From Campylobacterota bacterium (GTDB lineage Bacteria > Campylobacterota > Campylobacteria > Campylobacterales > Sulfurovaceae): 47,841 nucleotides of DNA. Both the position numbers and the translations under genes were made by a program. Under the pieces are notes generated by a model, which worked only from the letters and a program-made list of their open reading frames with translations, searched no databases and was not told the origin of the DNA. Every line of letters starts with the position of its first letter. Position 1 is the first letter of the stretch. This document shows, piece after piece, positions 39,943-47,841 of this stretch. Location: the NCBI GenBank assembly GCA_013153055.1, contig JAADFE010000088.1:1-47841 (forward strand). Reading direction: 5' to 3'.

Positions 39943-41229
39943 ATGAAAAAATTTATAATTTTAATAACACTATTACAAGGAATATTAATGAGTGCTACAC
40001 TTAGCCATATAGATATAAACGGTACAAAGGTACCTATGATTTTTGAGGAGGACAAAAACCTACCGATAGTATCAATGCAACTAGTCTTTCAAAACTCTGG
40101 ATATTTAACAGATACAAAAAAAGGGTTAGTAAAACTAACAGCCAAACTCCTAAATGAGGGAACCCAAAAAGATGGAAGTGTAGGATTTGCTACAAAACTA
40201 GAAGATAGAGCTATATCTCTAAGCTCACACTCTGGAGCTGAGACTTTTGTAATAGAGCTAAACTCACTAAAAGAGCAGTTTGATTACGGTATAGAGCTAC
40301 TAGATGAACTACTATCAGACCCAAATTATACACCAAAAACGCTAGAGAAGATAAAAACTCAAACTCTAGGAGAGCTAAAACAAAAAGAGAGTAACTTTGA
40401 TTATATATCATCACTTAAACTCAAAGGGTTACTATTTCCAAACACTCCATTAGCAACCCCACCATTAGGTACTGTTGATAGTATAAAAGATATATCTATA
40501 GATGATATCAAATCTCATATAGATAACCATTTGGCATTGGGTAATCTCATAGTTGTAATGGGTGGTGATATAAAGCAAGATGAAGCTACTAAACTATTAT
40601 CTGATATACTAAAAAAACTACCAAAGAGAAAAAGTGAACCGATAAAATATATGAAAGCTCAAGCAAAAGAGCAGATAGAAAAAACTATAGTTCAGAGTAA
40701 ACAAGCTTATGTGTATTTTGGAAGTCCACTTGATATTAGATATGACTCTTCACAGAGATATTTGGGTAAAGTCGCTTCATTTATACTTGGAAGTAGTGGA
40801 TTTGGTTCAAGACTTATGGAAGAGATTAGAGTCAAAAGAGGTTTGGCATACTCTGCATATAGCCGTTTTAGTATCAATAAATCTCACTCATACTTCTGGG
40901 GTTATCTACAGACAAAAGTAGCAAGTGGAGATGAAGCTGTTACTAGAGTAAAAGAGCTTATCAAAACTTTTATAGATAAAGGTGTAACCCAAGAGGAGTT
41001 AACCTCAGCAAAAGAGTTTCTGTTAGGTTCAGAACCACTTAGAAATGAGACACTATCTCAAAGATTAAACCGTGCATTTATGGAGTACTATCACAACAGA
41101 CCACTTGGGGCTACTGTTGAGGATTTGAAAAAGATAAAAGCTATGAGTTTAGATGAGCTAAATAGCTTTATCAAAAAGCATAATGAGATTGGAGTTCTCT
41201 CTTTTTCTGTGGTTACTGGGAAAGAGTAG
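39943..41229 (+). CDS. M16 family peptidase-like protein, non-catalytic
   Basis: 428 residues with a signal peptide (about 1-18). It has the two-domain M16B fold. The first domain is from about 25 to 210. The second contains SRLMEEIRVKRGLAYSAYSR (about 287-306), the Arg/Tyr motif of the partner subunit. The zinc motif HxxEH is absent: the equivalent region reads LVKLTAKLLNEGTQ, so the protein is probably an inactive partner or chaperone-like member. No active M16 gene is nearby. It is preceded by AAAAAGGATAAAG. Confidence 0.85.
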   Translation: MKKFIILITLLQGILMSATLSHIDINGTKVPMIFEEDKNLPIVSMQLVFQNSGYLTDTKKGLVKLTAKLLNEGTQKDGSVGFATKLEDRAISLSSHSGAETFVIELNSLKEQFDYGIELLDELLSDPNYTPKTLEKIKTQTLGELKQKESNFDYISSLKLKGLLFPNTPLATPPLGTVDSIKDISIDDIKSHIDNHLALGNLIVVMGGDIKQDEATKLLSDILKKLPKRKSEPIKYMKAQAKEQIEKTIVQSKQAYVYFGSPLDIRYDSSQRYLGKVASFILGSSGFGSRLMEEIRVKRGLAYSAYSRFSINKSHSYFWGYLQTKVASGDEAVTRVKELIKTFIDKGVTQEELTSAKEFLLGSEPLRNETLSQRLNRAFMEYYHNRPLGATVEDLKKIKAMSLDELNSFIKKHNEIGVLSFSVVTGKE

Positions 41230-41327
41230 AATAGATTAATATGTTTTCCCTTAATTAGTAAAATACCATAATATTTAATAGAAAAAATTATATAATAATG
41301 AAAAATATTAAAAAAGGGAAAATAAGG

Positions 41328-41543
41328 ATGGAAACTTTAACAAAAGTAAATTCTAGTATGGTATATGCTGTGGGATATGACTATATTAATAAAGAATTGG
41401 AAGTAGTATTTAATACAGGTAAAATATGGATATATAAAGATGTTTCTCAAAATGTATATGAAAAATTAATCAATTCTTCATCTATAGGTTCATTTATGAT
41501 AAATAACATCATTGACTTTTATAAAGAAGAAAGAATTAATTAA
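41328..41543 (+). CDS. KTSC domain protein
   Basis: 71 residues from ATG 41328, with AAAGGGAAAATAAGG before it (an upstream in-frame ATG at 41298 would add ten Lys-rich residues). The text VNSSMVYAVGYDYINKELEVVF and YKDVSQNVYEKLINSSSIGSF, given here in parts (VNSSMVYAVGYD, YKDVSQNVYEKLINS, SIGSFM), matches KTSC domains, small proteins often associated with nucleic-acid enzymes or phage. Role unknown; it stands alone between the M16 gene and tolB. Confidence 0.75.
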   Translation: METLTKVNSSMVYAVGYDYINKELEVVFNTGKIWIYKDVSQNVYEKLINSSSIGSFMINNIIDFYKEERIN

Positions 41544-41675
41544 AAATATCAGTTAAATGTATAATCAAGTTTATCATCATATAAATTTCTTTTATCCTGA
41601 GGAATTAGAAAGTAAGAATAATTTTACTATATATGGGTTATTATAATAGACAAATTACCCAAAATAAGGATAACA

Positions 41676-42905
41676 ATGCGTTTAATACTATTTTTTTTAT
41701 TAACATTTAATCTCTTTGCTGTTGATGCAGAGCTTACTATTGAAAAGGATGTAGATTCTAAAGCATCTATCTCTGTTATAGAGGATGAGAACAGTGCTGG
41801 TAGTAGTAGATTTCATCAAAAGATGTTCAACCTACTAATTAACGATTTAAAAATGAGTGGTCACTTTAATATTGATACCAACTACCACAAAGGTAGCTTT
41901 GATGATGTGATGATAGCTCCAGAGCTACATGATAGAGAGTATCTATTAAAATATAACTACTCTCCATCAGGAGATAAGTTAGATATCAAACTAGTACAAG
42001 TATATGATAATAGTGTTTTGCTTCAAAAGGGATATAGTGTCAATAGTGCAAAAAGATATCCATTTCTAGCACATAATGCTATAGTAGATATCAATAATGC
42101 CCTAAACTATGAAGATATCTCATGGATGAAGAGACATCTAATCTTTTCTAAATATATAGCCCCTAGAAAAAGTGAGATATGGGTGGCTGATTATACTCTA
42201 TCATTTGCTAATGTAATTGTAAGAGGTGGTCTCAATCTATTTCCTAAATGGGCAAATCAAAATCAAACAGCTTTTTATTATACATCATATAATAGCCTAT
42301 TACCTACACTATATCGTATTGATATGAGTACAGGAAATAGAAAAAAGATTATATCCTCTGAGGGTATGCTAGTATGTTCAGATGTTAGCCGTGATGGAAC
42401 TAGACTTCTTTTGACTATGGCTCCACATGGGCAGACTGATATATATGAATATACTATAGGTGGTGGTACAAAACGATTAACAAAATTTGGTGGTATTGAT
42501 GTAAATGGAAAATATATAGGAGATGAGAGTAAAATAGTATTTGTATCTAATAGAATGGGCAGACCTAATATATATACAAAAGCTATAGGTTCTAGCTCTG
42601 TATCAAAAGTACCACAATATGGTAACTACAACAGCTCATGCGATGCGTTTGACCAATATATTCTATACTCAGTCAAAGAGGGTAAATCTGTTAATATCTA
42701 TCTAGGTTCTGTATATAGTTCATATGTTAGACCACTAACTAGTAATGGAATAAATCAACTACCAAGATTTTCAAGTAATGGTAGAGTAGTACTATATATC
42801 AAAAAAATAGGTGGAAAAAATAGTATAGGATATATGAATTTAGCCACAAAAGATACAGCCTTGTATCCTATGATTAGTGGTAAAATCCAATCAATTGATT
42901 GGTAA
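41676..42905 (+). CDS. tolB: Tol-Pal system protein TolB
   Basis: 409 residues, periplasmic. A signal peptide (about 1-17) is followed by the N-terminal alpha/beta domain (about 20-150). A six-bladed propeller (about 160-405) has repeated blades such as PKWANQNQTAFYYTS, DVSRDGTRLLLTMAP and LPRFSSNGRVVLYI. TolB links the inner-membrane TolQRA motor to Pal and helps outer-membrane constriction at division. It starts the unit tolB-pal-cpoB. tolQ, tolR and tolA are not adjacent upstream. Confidence 0.93.
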   Translation: MRLILFFLLTFNLFAVDAELTIEKDVDSKASISVIEDENSAGSSRFHQKMFNLLINDLKMSGHFNIDTNYHKGSFDDVMIAPELHDREYLLKYNYSPSGDKLDIKLVQVYDNSVLLQKGYSVNSAKRYPFLAHNAIVDINNALNYEDISWMKRHLIFSKYIAPRKSEIWVADYTLSFANVIVRGGLNLFPKWANQNQTAFYYTSYNSLLPTLYRIDMSTGNRKKIISSEGMLVCSDVSRDGTRLLLTMAPHGQTDIYEYTIGGGTKRLTKFGGIDVNGKYIGDESKIVFVSNRMGRPNIYTKAIGSSSVSKVPQYGNYNSSCDAFDQYILYSVKEGKSVNIYLGSVYSSYVRPLTSNGINQLPRFSSNGRVVLYIKKIGGKNSIGYMNLATKDTALYPMISGKIQSIDW

Positions 42906-42951
42906 ATTTTTATGGTATAATTAAAGATAGTTCAATTTTAAAAGGAAAAAT

Positions 42952-43518
42952 ATGAAAAAACGGTTATATATTATGGCTATATTATTTACTTTGCTAATGT
43001 CTGGATGTGCTCAGAAAGAGATTGGAGATATAGAGGTGGATGATAAGGGAGCTTTACCCGCTACAACAGTCTCAGCAACTACTACTAATGCAACAAATGG
43101 GTATGAGAATGTTGACTTATATGGTCAAAATAGTGGAGGGTATACACAAGATGATTCTTATGATGCTATGGCAAATAGTGGTATTGAAAACATATATTTT
43201 GATGTTGACCAGTATATTATTACACCTGATAAACTACCTATTATTATTAATAATGCTAGAATATTAAGCAAAGCAGTTCAAGCAGGTTCTAGGGTTAAAA
43301 TAGAGGGACATTGTGATGCGACAGGAACGGATGAGTATAACTATGCTTTGGGTTTGAGAAGAGCAAAAGCAGCAAAAGAGGCTCTAGTTAGTCGAGGTAT
43401 TAATCCATCAGCTATTACTATAGTGAGTATGGGAGAGAGTTCACCTTTGTGTACAACAGACTATTCTAGTGCATGTTATGCAAAAAATAGAAGAGTTGAG
43501 TTTAAAATTATTCAATAA
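42952..43518 (+). CDS. pal: Peptidoglycan-associated lipoprotein Pal
   Basis: 188 residues. Lipobox LLMSGC (Cys19 region) anchors it in the outer membrane. A Thr/Asn/Gly-rich linker runs to about 80, then the OmpA-like peptidoglycan-binding domain (about 80-187): NIYFDVDQYIITPD, VKIEGHCDATGTDEYNYALG and RRAKAAKEALVSRGI, with NRRVEFKII at the end. The gene follows tolB after 46 bases. Confidence 0.94.
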   Translation: MKKRLYIMAILFTLLMSGCAQKEIGDIEVDDKGALPATTVSATTTNATNGYENVDLYGQNSGGYTQDDSYDAMANSGIENIYFDVDQYIITPDKLPIIINNARILSKAVQAGSRVKIEGHCDATGTDEYNYALGLRRAKAAKEALVSRGINPSAITIVSMGESSPLCTTDYSSACYAKNRRVEFKIIQ

Positions 43519-43533
43519 TTATTAGGTATAGAA

Positions 43534-44337
43534 ATGAAAAAAATAGTTTTAATTGGTTCTTTATGTTTTTTGGCTTTATATGCAAATGAACCATCTGTAT
43601 ATGGTGCAGGAGATATAGATAGTCCAAACCCTTATGGTTTGAGTAAAACAGAAAGAGGTGTTTTGGAAAATAGAAGAGCTGTTCAAAATCTAAAAAATAG
43701 AGTAGCAGAACAGCAAAATCGTATAGATGGTCTTATAACTATTATTGATGGATTAAACAAAGAGATTTTGGCTCTAAAAGAGCAAATCCGTATCAACAAT
43801 AATAGAATTAATCAATCTAATGATAATAATAGAACTTACAATATGTTACTTGAATTAGGAACTATGATTGACCAGATAAACAAGACTTATGTAACCAAAG
43901 AAGAGCTAAAGGAAGCCTTGGCAGGAAGTAGAACAGTACAAAGTAGTACCGTTTCCTCTAATACAAATATGGGTAACTCTGCCGATGATATATCCACTAC
44001 ATATAGAAGAGCTGTTCAGCTATTTGGTCAAAAAAGTTACAATGCAGCAAGAGAAAAGTTCCAAGAGGCAATAGCTCAAAATTATAAACCAGCATCATCT
44101 AGTTACTATCTTGGTGAGATTGCTTATTATACAAAAGATTATAACCAAGCGATTAGATACTATAAAAAGAGTGCATCTCTCTATGACAATGCTAGTTATA
44201 TGAAAGTGTTATATCTACATACAGCTATAGCTTTAGCTAGAACTGGTCAAGAGGAACAGGCAAAAAACTTTTTTCAGTTTGTTGTTGACAACTATCCTGG
44301 TACAAAAGCAGCTGATATAGCCAAAAAAAATCTATAA
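43534..44337 (+). CDS. cpoB: Cell division coordinator CpoB (YbgF)
   Basis: 267 residues with a signal peptide (about 1-17). A coiled coil (about 45-95, RRAVQNLKNRVAEQQNRID) drives trimerisation. The TPR domain (about 155-265) starts STTYRRAVQLFGQKSYNAAR and ends FVVDNYPGTKAADIAKKNL, as in YbgF/CpoB. It coordinates peptidoglycan synthesis with Tol-Pal function. Sixteen bases after pal. Confidence 0.92.
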   Translation: MKKIVLIGSLCFLALYANEPSVYGAGDIDSPNPYGLSKTERGVLENRRAVQNLKNRVAEQQNRIDGLITIIDGLNKEILALKEQIRINNNRINQSNDNNRTYNMLLELGTMIDQINKTYVTKEELKEALAGSRTVQSSTVSSNTNMGNSADDISTTYRRAVQLFGQKSYNAAREKFQEAIAQNYKPASSSYYLGEIAYYTKDYNQAIRYYKKSASLYDNASYMKVLYLHTAIALARTGQEEQAKNFFQFVVDNYPGTKAADIAKKNL

Positions 44338-44357
44338 ATAAGTTTGCTTTGCTATCA

Positions 44358-44375
44358 TGTTAAAAATTTTTAACA
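44358..44375 (+). promoter_or_regulatory. 18-bp perfect palindrome before slyD
   Basis: TGTTAAAAATTTTTAACA, 12 bases before the slyD ATG and 20 bases after cpoB. It may be the terminator of the tol unit, an operator, or a structure covering the slyD leader. Confidence 0.5.
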
Positions 44376-44387
44376 ATAGGACATTTT

Positions 44388-44894
44388 ATGACAGTAACAG
44401 ATAAAGATTGTGTTGTAGGTATAGAATACGAAGTAAAAGAAGCAGGTAAAGACGAGGTTGTAGATAGCAATAAAGGTTCTCAGCCACTTGAATTTATTAT
44501 GGGTACTGGTCAAATTATCCCAGGTCTTGAAAAAGGTCTAACAGGTATGCAAGAGGGTGAGAGTGGAGATATTTTAGTACCAGCAAGTGAAGCTTATGGT
44601 GAATATAATAATGAAGCTGTTCAAACTCTACCAATAGAGCAGTTTGAGGGAATTGAACTTAAAGAGGGTTTAACTCTATATGGTCAAGGTGAAAATGGTC
44701 AAACAGTACAAGTAACTGTAAAATCATTTAACGACAAAGAGGTTGTTGTTGACTTTAATCATCCATTAGCTGGAAAAGATTTAATGTTTTCAGTAAAAGT
44801 ATTAAGTGCAAGAGAAGCTACAGACGAAGAGAAAGCAACAGGTCAAGTTGGTGGCGAACATTGTAATGATGGTTCTTGTGGTTGTGGTCACTAA
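44388..44894 (+). CDS. slyD: FKBP-type peptidyl-prolyl isomerase SlyD
   Basis: 168 residues, cytoplasmic. FKBP core (about 1-70 and 130-145) with EFIMGTGQIIPGLEKGLTGM and an insert-in-flap chaperone domain (about 75-125). The Cys/His-rich tail HCNDGSCGCGH resembles the metal-binding tails of SlyD proteins, which supply nickel for hydrogenase or urease maturation. It is preceded by AATAGGACATTTT. A terminator follows. Confidence 0.93.
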   Translation: MTVTDKDCVVGIEYEVKEAGKDEVVDSNKGSQPLEFIMGTGQIIPGLEKGLTGMQEGESGDILVPASEAYGEYNNEAVQTLPIEQFEGIELKEGLTLYGQGENGQTVQVTVKSFNDKEVVVDFNHPLAGKDLMFSVKVLSAREATDEEKATGQVGGEHCNDGSCGCGH

Positions 44895-44899
44895 TCTAT

Positions 44900-44924
44900 T
44901 AGTGTGAGTTATTTACTCACACTA
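44900..44924 (+). terminator. Terminator after slyD
   Basis: TAGTGTGAGT, tattt, ACTCACACTA, then CTTTCTCTCTTTT: a 10-bp perfect stem with a pyrimidine run. Confidence 0.85.
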
Positions 44925-45120
44925 CTTTCTCTCTTTTAAATCTTATTCAGTTTTATACAATTTTAAGCAATAATAGTACCATATCAACCCAAATAAAATA
45001 TAATAAAATATTAATTAATACTTAAGAAAAAATAATTAATTTTTACTTTTAAAAAAAATAAAGTCTTAACCCAAATAGTGTATAATAAAAGCAAAAAACT
45101 ACAAAAGGTCAAAAATATAT

Positions 45121-45792
45121 ATGCAATGGGATACTTTAGGTTACATAACTGTACTAATTGTTGATGATGATGCGTTTAATAGACAGTTAATCATATCCCT
45201 TCTATCCAAAATACCTACCATAGACTATATAGAGGCTCAAAATGGTATCGAAGCATTAGAGATTTTGGCAAGTAATAATATTGATATAATACTACTCGAT
45301 TTGCATATGCCAAAGCTCAATGGAATTGATACTATCAAAGAGATAAAAAAAAATATCATAGATTCACTAATTCCAATCATAATAATAACTACTGATGAGA
45401 TGATTGCAAAAGAGGTTTATGAACTAGGAGCCGATGATTTTCTATCTAAACCTTTTAAGTTAAATAATTTGGCTCAAAAGATTTATAAACAGATTAGTAG
45501 TTCAGCAAAAGATAAAGATATAGAGATAGTCTCATATCTAGTTGAGGCTTTTTTAGAGATACTGCACTACATCAAAGAGGATAATGATACAAATTTTGAC
45601 AAACAACATATAGTTCATCTCATCGAGACTTTTAATATCCTACTCTCTCAAAAAAACTCAAAAGAGGATGTATATCACTTCTTTGAAAAAGAGAGTAAAA
45701 AACTATTTGACCATAAACTAATCTGCTATTTTTTGGACTATTTTGACTATTTTGTTGAGATGAGAGATAAATATATCAACCTAAAATTATAG
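45121..45792 (+). CDS. Response regulator with helical output domain
   Basis: 223 residues. The receiver (about 8-125) has D15-D16-D17, phosphoacceptor D60 in IILLDLHMPKLNG, and K near 111 (FLSKPFKL). The C-terminal part (about 130-223) is helical with no helix-turn-helix or known enzyme motif: VEAFLEILHYIKED, FFEKESKKLFDHKLICYFLD. It may therefore be a protein-interaction output. A TATAAT-like box lies at about 45081, after a 200-base AT-rich gap. It begins an operon with FIST and a kinase. Confidence 0.88.
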   Translation: MQWDTLGYITVLIVDDDAFNRQLIISLLSKIPTIDYIEAQNGIEALEILASNNIDIILLDLHMPKLNGIDTIKEIKKNIIDSLIPIIIITTDEMIAKEVYELGADDFLSKPFKLNNLAQKIYKQISSSAKDKDIEIVSYLVEAFLEILHYIKEDNDTNFDKQHIVHLIETFNILLSQKNSKEDVYHFFEKESKKLFDHKLICYFLDYFDYFVEMRDKYINLKL

Positions 45793-45804
45793 GAGTAATA
45801 AAAG

Positions 45805-46959
45805 GTGAAAAATATAATTATAAATGCCTACTCTATAGAGAGCCTATTAACAAAAATAAAAACCACAATCAAAAATGGATTTAATCCATCTCTTGCATTT
45901 ATCTATAGCTCCTCAAAACATAATATTAAAAAACTAGTCTTGGGGTTAGAGGATTATGACTTTATAGTAGTAGGAGCCTCAACAGCAGGAGAGATTTTTG
46001 CAGATAAAAAACTAGGGGTGCATGAGGTAGATAGAACTATTGTAGCTATGCTAATAGAGATAAATCCTATGGCTATCGCTTTTAAATCTATCTCGTTTGA
46101 GACTGAGGAGAACTATTTTAATATAGGAAAAAATATCGGTATATGGGCAAAGAGTGAATTTGAAAATCCAGCACTCATTACTATTACATCAGGATTAGAT
46201 TTTGATAATGATGTTTATACCCAAGGTATTGTAAATGAGAGAGTTGAGTATATCTTTGGAGGTAGTGCAGGGGATGATATGCAACTCAAAGAGACATTTG
46301 TATTCTCCAAAGATAACTTTTATAATCACGGTATAGTAGCATTGGCTCTGGATAGAGATAAGATTGATGTCGTAGGTGCTAGAGCTTTTGGGTGGATAGG
46401 AATAGGCAAAGAGAGGATTGTCACAAAAGCTGAGCAGAATATTGTATATGAGGTTGATGGAAAACCTGCTATTGATTTTTATAAAGATTATCTAAATATA
46501 TCTGCTGATGAGTCTATCCCAAATATAGGAATTGAGTATCCACTCGAGGTGACAATGAAGAGTGGGTTAGTGGTATATAGAGCTGTATTAGGATTAGATG
46601 AAGATAAAAAAGCTCTAATCTTTGCAGGACATGTAGAGGAGAAATCAAAAGTCAGAATATCAGCTCCCCAAGGAGAAAATATTATAAAGTATGTAGGTGA
46701 TAGTATAGAGTATTCACTATCTCAAAAGCCTGATTTTAAGCCTCAAATTGCTCTTGTATTTCCATGTTGTTCGAGAAAACAAGTTCTAGGAGATTTGGCT
46801 ATAAAAGAGATAGAACTAGCTTATAAAAAAGCCAAAGCCCCTATAATTGGTTTTTATGCTTATGGGGAGATAGGAGCATATCCTGGTGGATATCCTTTTC
46901 ATAATGAGACATTTATGACTACTATGTTAAGTGAAAGAGGCACTCAATATGCAGACTAA
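45805..46959 (+). CDS. FIST domain sensory protein
   Basis: 384 residues from a GTG with AGGAG before it. It has the FIST_N and FIST_C domains: ASTAGEIF (about 52-60), FGGSAGDDMQLKET (about 151-164), and IVFPCCSRK-type text given as LVFPCCSRKQVLG, then FYAYGEIGAYPGG near the end. FIST domains are thought to sense small ligands, perhaps amino acids, and usually sit beside signal-transduction genes, as here. Cytoplasmic, no membrane helix. It overlaps the kinase by 11 bases. Confidence 0.9.
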   Translation: MKNIIINAYSIESLLTKIKTTIKNGFNPSLAFIYSSSKHNIKKLVLGLEDYDFIVVGASTAGEIFADKKLGVHEVDRTIVAMLIEINPMAIAFKSISFETEENYFNIGKNIGIWAKSEFENPALITITSGLDFDNDVYTQGIVNERVEYIFGGSAGDDMQLKETFVFSKDNFYNHGIVALALDRDKIDVVGARAFGWIGIGKERIVTKAEQNIVYEVDGKPAIDFYKDYLNISADESIPNIGIEYPLEVTMKSGLVVYRAVLGLDEDKKALIFAGHVEEKSKVRISAPQGENIIKYVGDSIEYSLSQKPDFKPQIALVFPCCSRKQVLGDLAIKEIELAYKKAKAPIIGFYAYGEIGAYPGGYPFHNETFMTTMLSERGTQYAD

Positions 46960-47841
46960 TCAGGTTAGCAAAAAAAAGCAAAGAGATATAGAGTATGATA
47001 TCCTAGAGCAGAGATACAAAAAAGCCACAAAAGATAAACTAAAACTAGCTCACCTATTAACACAAGTAAACAAAGAGCTAGAGGAGTCACTCAACAATGA
47101 AAAGAGATTTATAGCCTCAGTTAGCCATGAGCTTAGAACACCTCTTACTGCTATATTAGGATATACAGAACTAATGGGTGATACACCTTTAGATAATAGA
47201 CAAAAAAGATATATAGATAATATCATCCAAAGCTCAAACCATCTATTAGCACTTGTTAGTGACCTATTGGATGTAGCAAAGATTGGAGATAATCGTATAG
47301 ATTTAGTTCCAAAAGAGGTTGATTTGGATGATATACTAAATGATTGTGCAAACCTTATCCGTTCAAAAGTTCATAAAGGAGTTGAGCTAATTACAGATAT
47401 ACCTATGCCAGAGTATAAAGTCAAAGTAGATGACAAAAGGGTAAAACAAATTTTTATAAATCTACTATCCAATGCCTCCAAATTTACCCAAAAAGGCTCT
47501 ATTAGGTTTTATATCAAATCACTAGAACCTATAGAGAATAATCAGCTAAAACTTATTGTAAAAGTTGATGATACAGGCAATGGTATCCCAAAAGAGATAT
47601 TAGATACTCTATTTGAACCATTTCAATCAACAGATAAAACCCAAGGAACAGGACTAGGTCTATATATCTCTCAAAAGTTAGCCCAAATGATGGGAGGAGA
47701 TATTACCGTAGAGTCAAAAGAGGGTGTAGGAAGTAGCTTTACTGTCACACTAATTATAGAGAGAACTAGAAAAAAAGAGATAGGCAAAGCACTCAATAGT
47801 AGCAGTATTATGATGTTCTCTAAAAAATCATCATTTCTTGA
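46949..47841 (+). CDS. Histidine kinase, cytoplasmic (partial, runs off the window)
   Basis: From ATG 46949, inside the end of the FIST gene, an open frame runs to the right edge without a stop (297 codons seen). An N-terminal coiled coil (about 10-50) leads to the H-box FIASVSHELRTPLTAILGYT with H60. The ATPase domain has NLLSNASKFTQKG, DDTGNGIPKEI and GTGLGLYISQKLA. No membrane helix is present, so it probably receives its signal from the FIST protein. The tail beyond 270 (ERTRKKEIG, SSSIMMFSKK) might lead to a receiver or other module outside the window. Confidence 0.92.
   Translation, partial: MQTNQVSKKKQRDIEYDILEQRYKKATKDKLKLAHLLTQVNKELEESLNNEKRFIASVSHELRTPLTAILGYTELMGDTPLDNRQKRYIDNIIQSSNHLLALVSDLLDVAKIGDNRIDLVPKEVDLDDILNDCANLIRSKVHKGVELITDIPMPEYKVKVDDKRVKQIFINLLSNASKFTQKGSIRFYIKSLEPIENNQLKLIVKVDDTGNGIPKEILDTLFEPFQSTDKTQGTGLGLYISQKLAQMMGGDITVESKEGVGSSFTVTLIIERTRKKEIGKALNSSSIMMFSKKSSFL

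Overview
The window is AT-rich, densely coding DNA from a member of the Campylobacterota (Epsilonproteobacteria), most likely a free-living Sulfurovum/Sulfurimonas/Thiovulum-type organism. The assignment rests on a 6S RNA (purD motif) directly upstream of purD, a futalosine-pathway menaquinone gene (mqnC), the run lptD-MCE-phosphoribosyltransferase-pnp, tolB-pal-cpoB, strong use of AGA and TTA codons, and family-level resemblance of many proteins. No tRNA, rRNA or CRISPR array was recognised.

Layout. 1-3 kb: end of a membrane protein, a DUF2130 protein, a CDF metal exporter and hemD. 3-5.9 kb: a minus-strand block (ADP-ribosylglycohydrolase, lipoprotein, YqiA-type hydrolase, two unknown small genes) with relics of nadV and of an nadM-Nudix gene. 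The block sits between two copies of the last 44 bp of hemD, so it looks like an inserted, decaying NAD-metabolism island. 6-14.4 kb: 6S RNA, purD, RDD protein, lptD, MCE protein, phosphoribosyltransferase and pnp, then two lipoproteins. 15.7-18.8 kb: a decay zone with HigBA, an Rpn-like nuclease, SNF2-helicase and VapBC-like relics, and a 114-bp palindromic MITE-like element. 18.8-21.3 kb: a small exported protein, an OmpR-type response regulator, a histidine kinase and a Val/Glu/Pro-rich lipoprotein. 21.4-35.5 kb: an envelope, metal and redox region with two TonB receptors (one OprC-like), an octaheme cytochrome fused to adhesion-type domains, three DUF2202 ferritin-like proteins, an EF-hand protein, barrels, a DUF134 regulator, a Gly/Arg-rich mini-protein and an LTxxQ-cytochrome fusion. 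35.5-41.5 kb: kdsA-ribH-nusB-mqnC, then a TdeIII-like restriction endonuclease and an HNH nuclease with no methylase, a non-catalytic M16 protein and a KTSC protein. 41.7-47.8 kb: tolB-pal-cpoB, slyD, and a response regulator-FIST-histidine kinase operon that runs off the window.

The main new observation is a shared promoter architecture. A TAACA direct repeat with 11-bp periodicity, followed by exactly 9 bp and a -10-like hexamer, lies before the two-component operon itself, two DUF2202 genes, the EF-hand gene and the OprC-like receptor. A degenerate version precedes the third DUF2202 gene. This implies one autoregulated regulon controlled by the local two-component system. Several of its products, and neighbouring ones, end in Gly/Arg/His-rich tails. 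Copper or another metal is the best guess for the signal, because the TonB receptor carries both CxxxM and HxM motifs.
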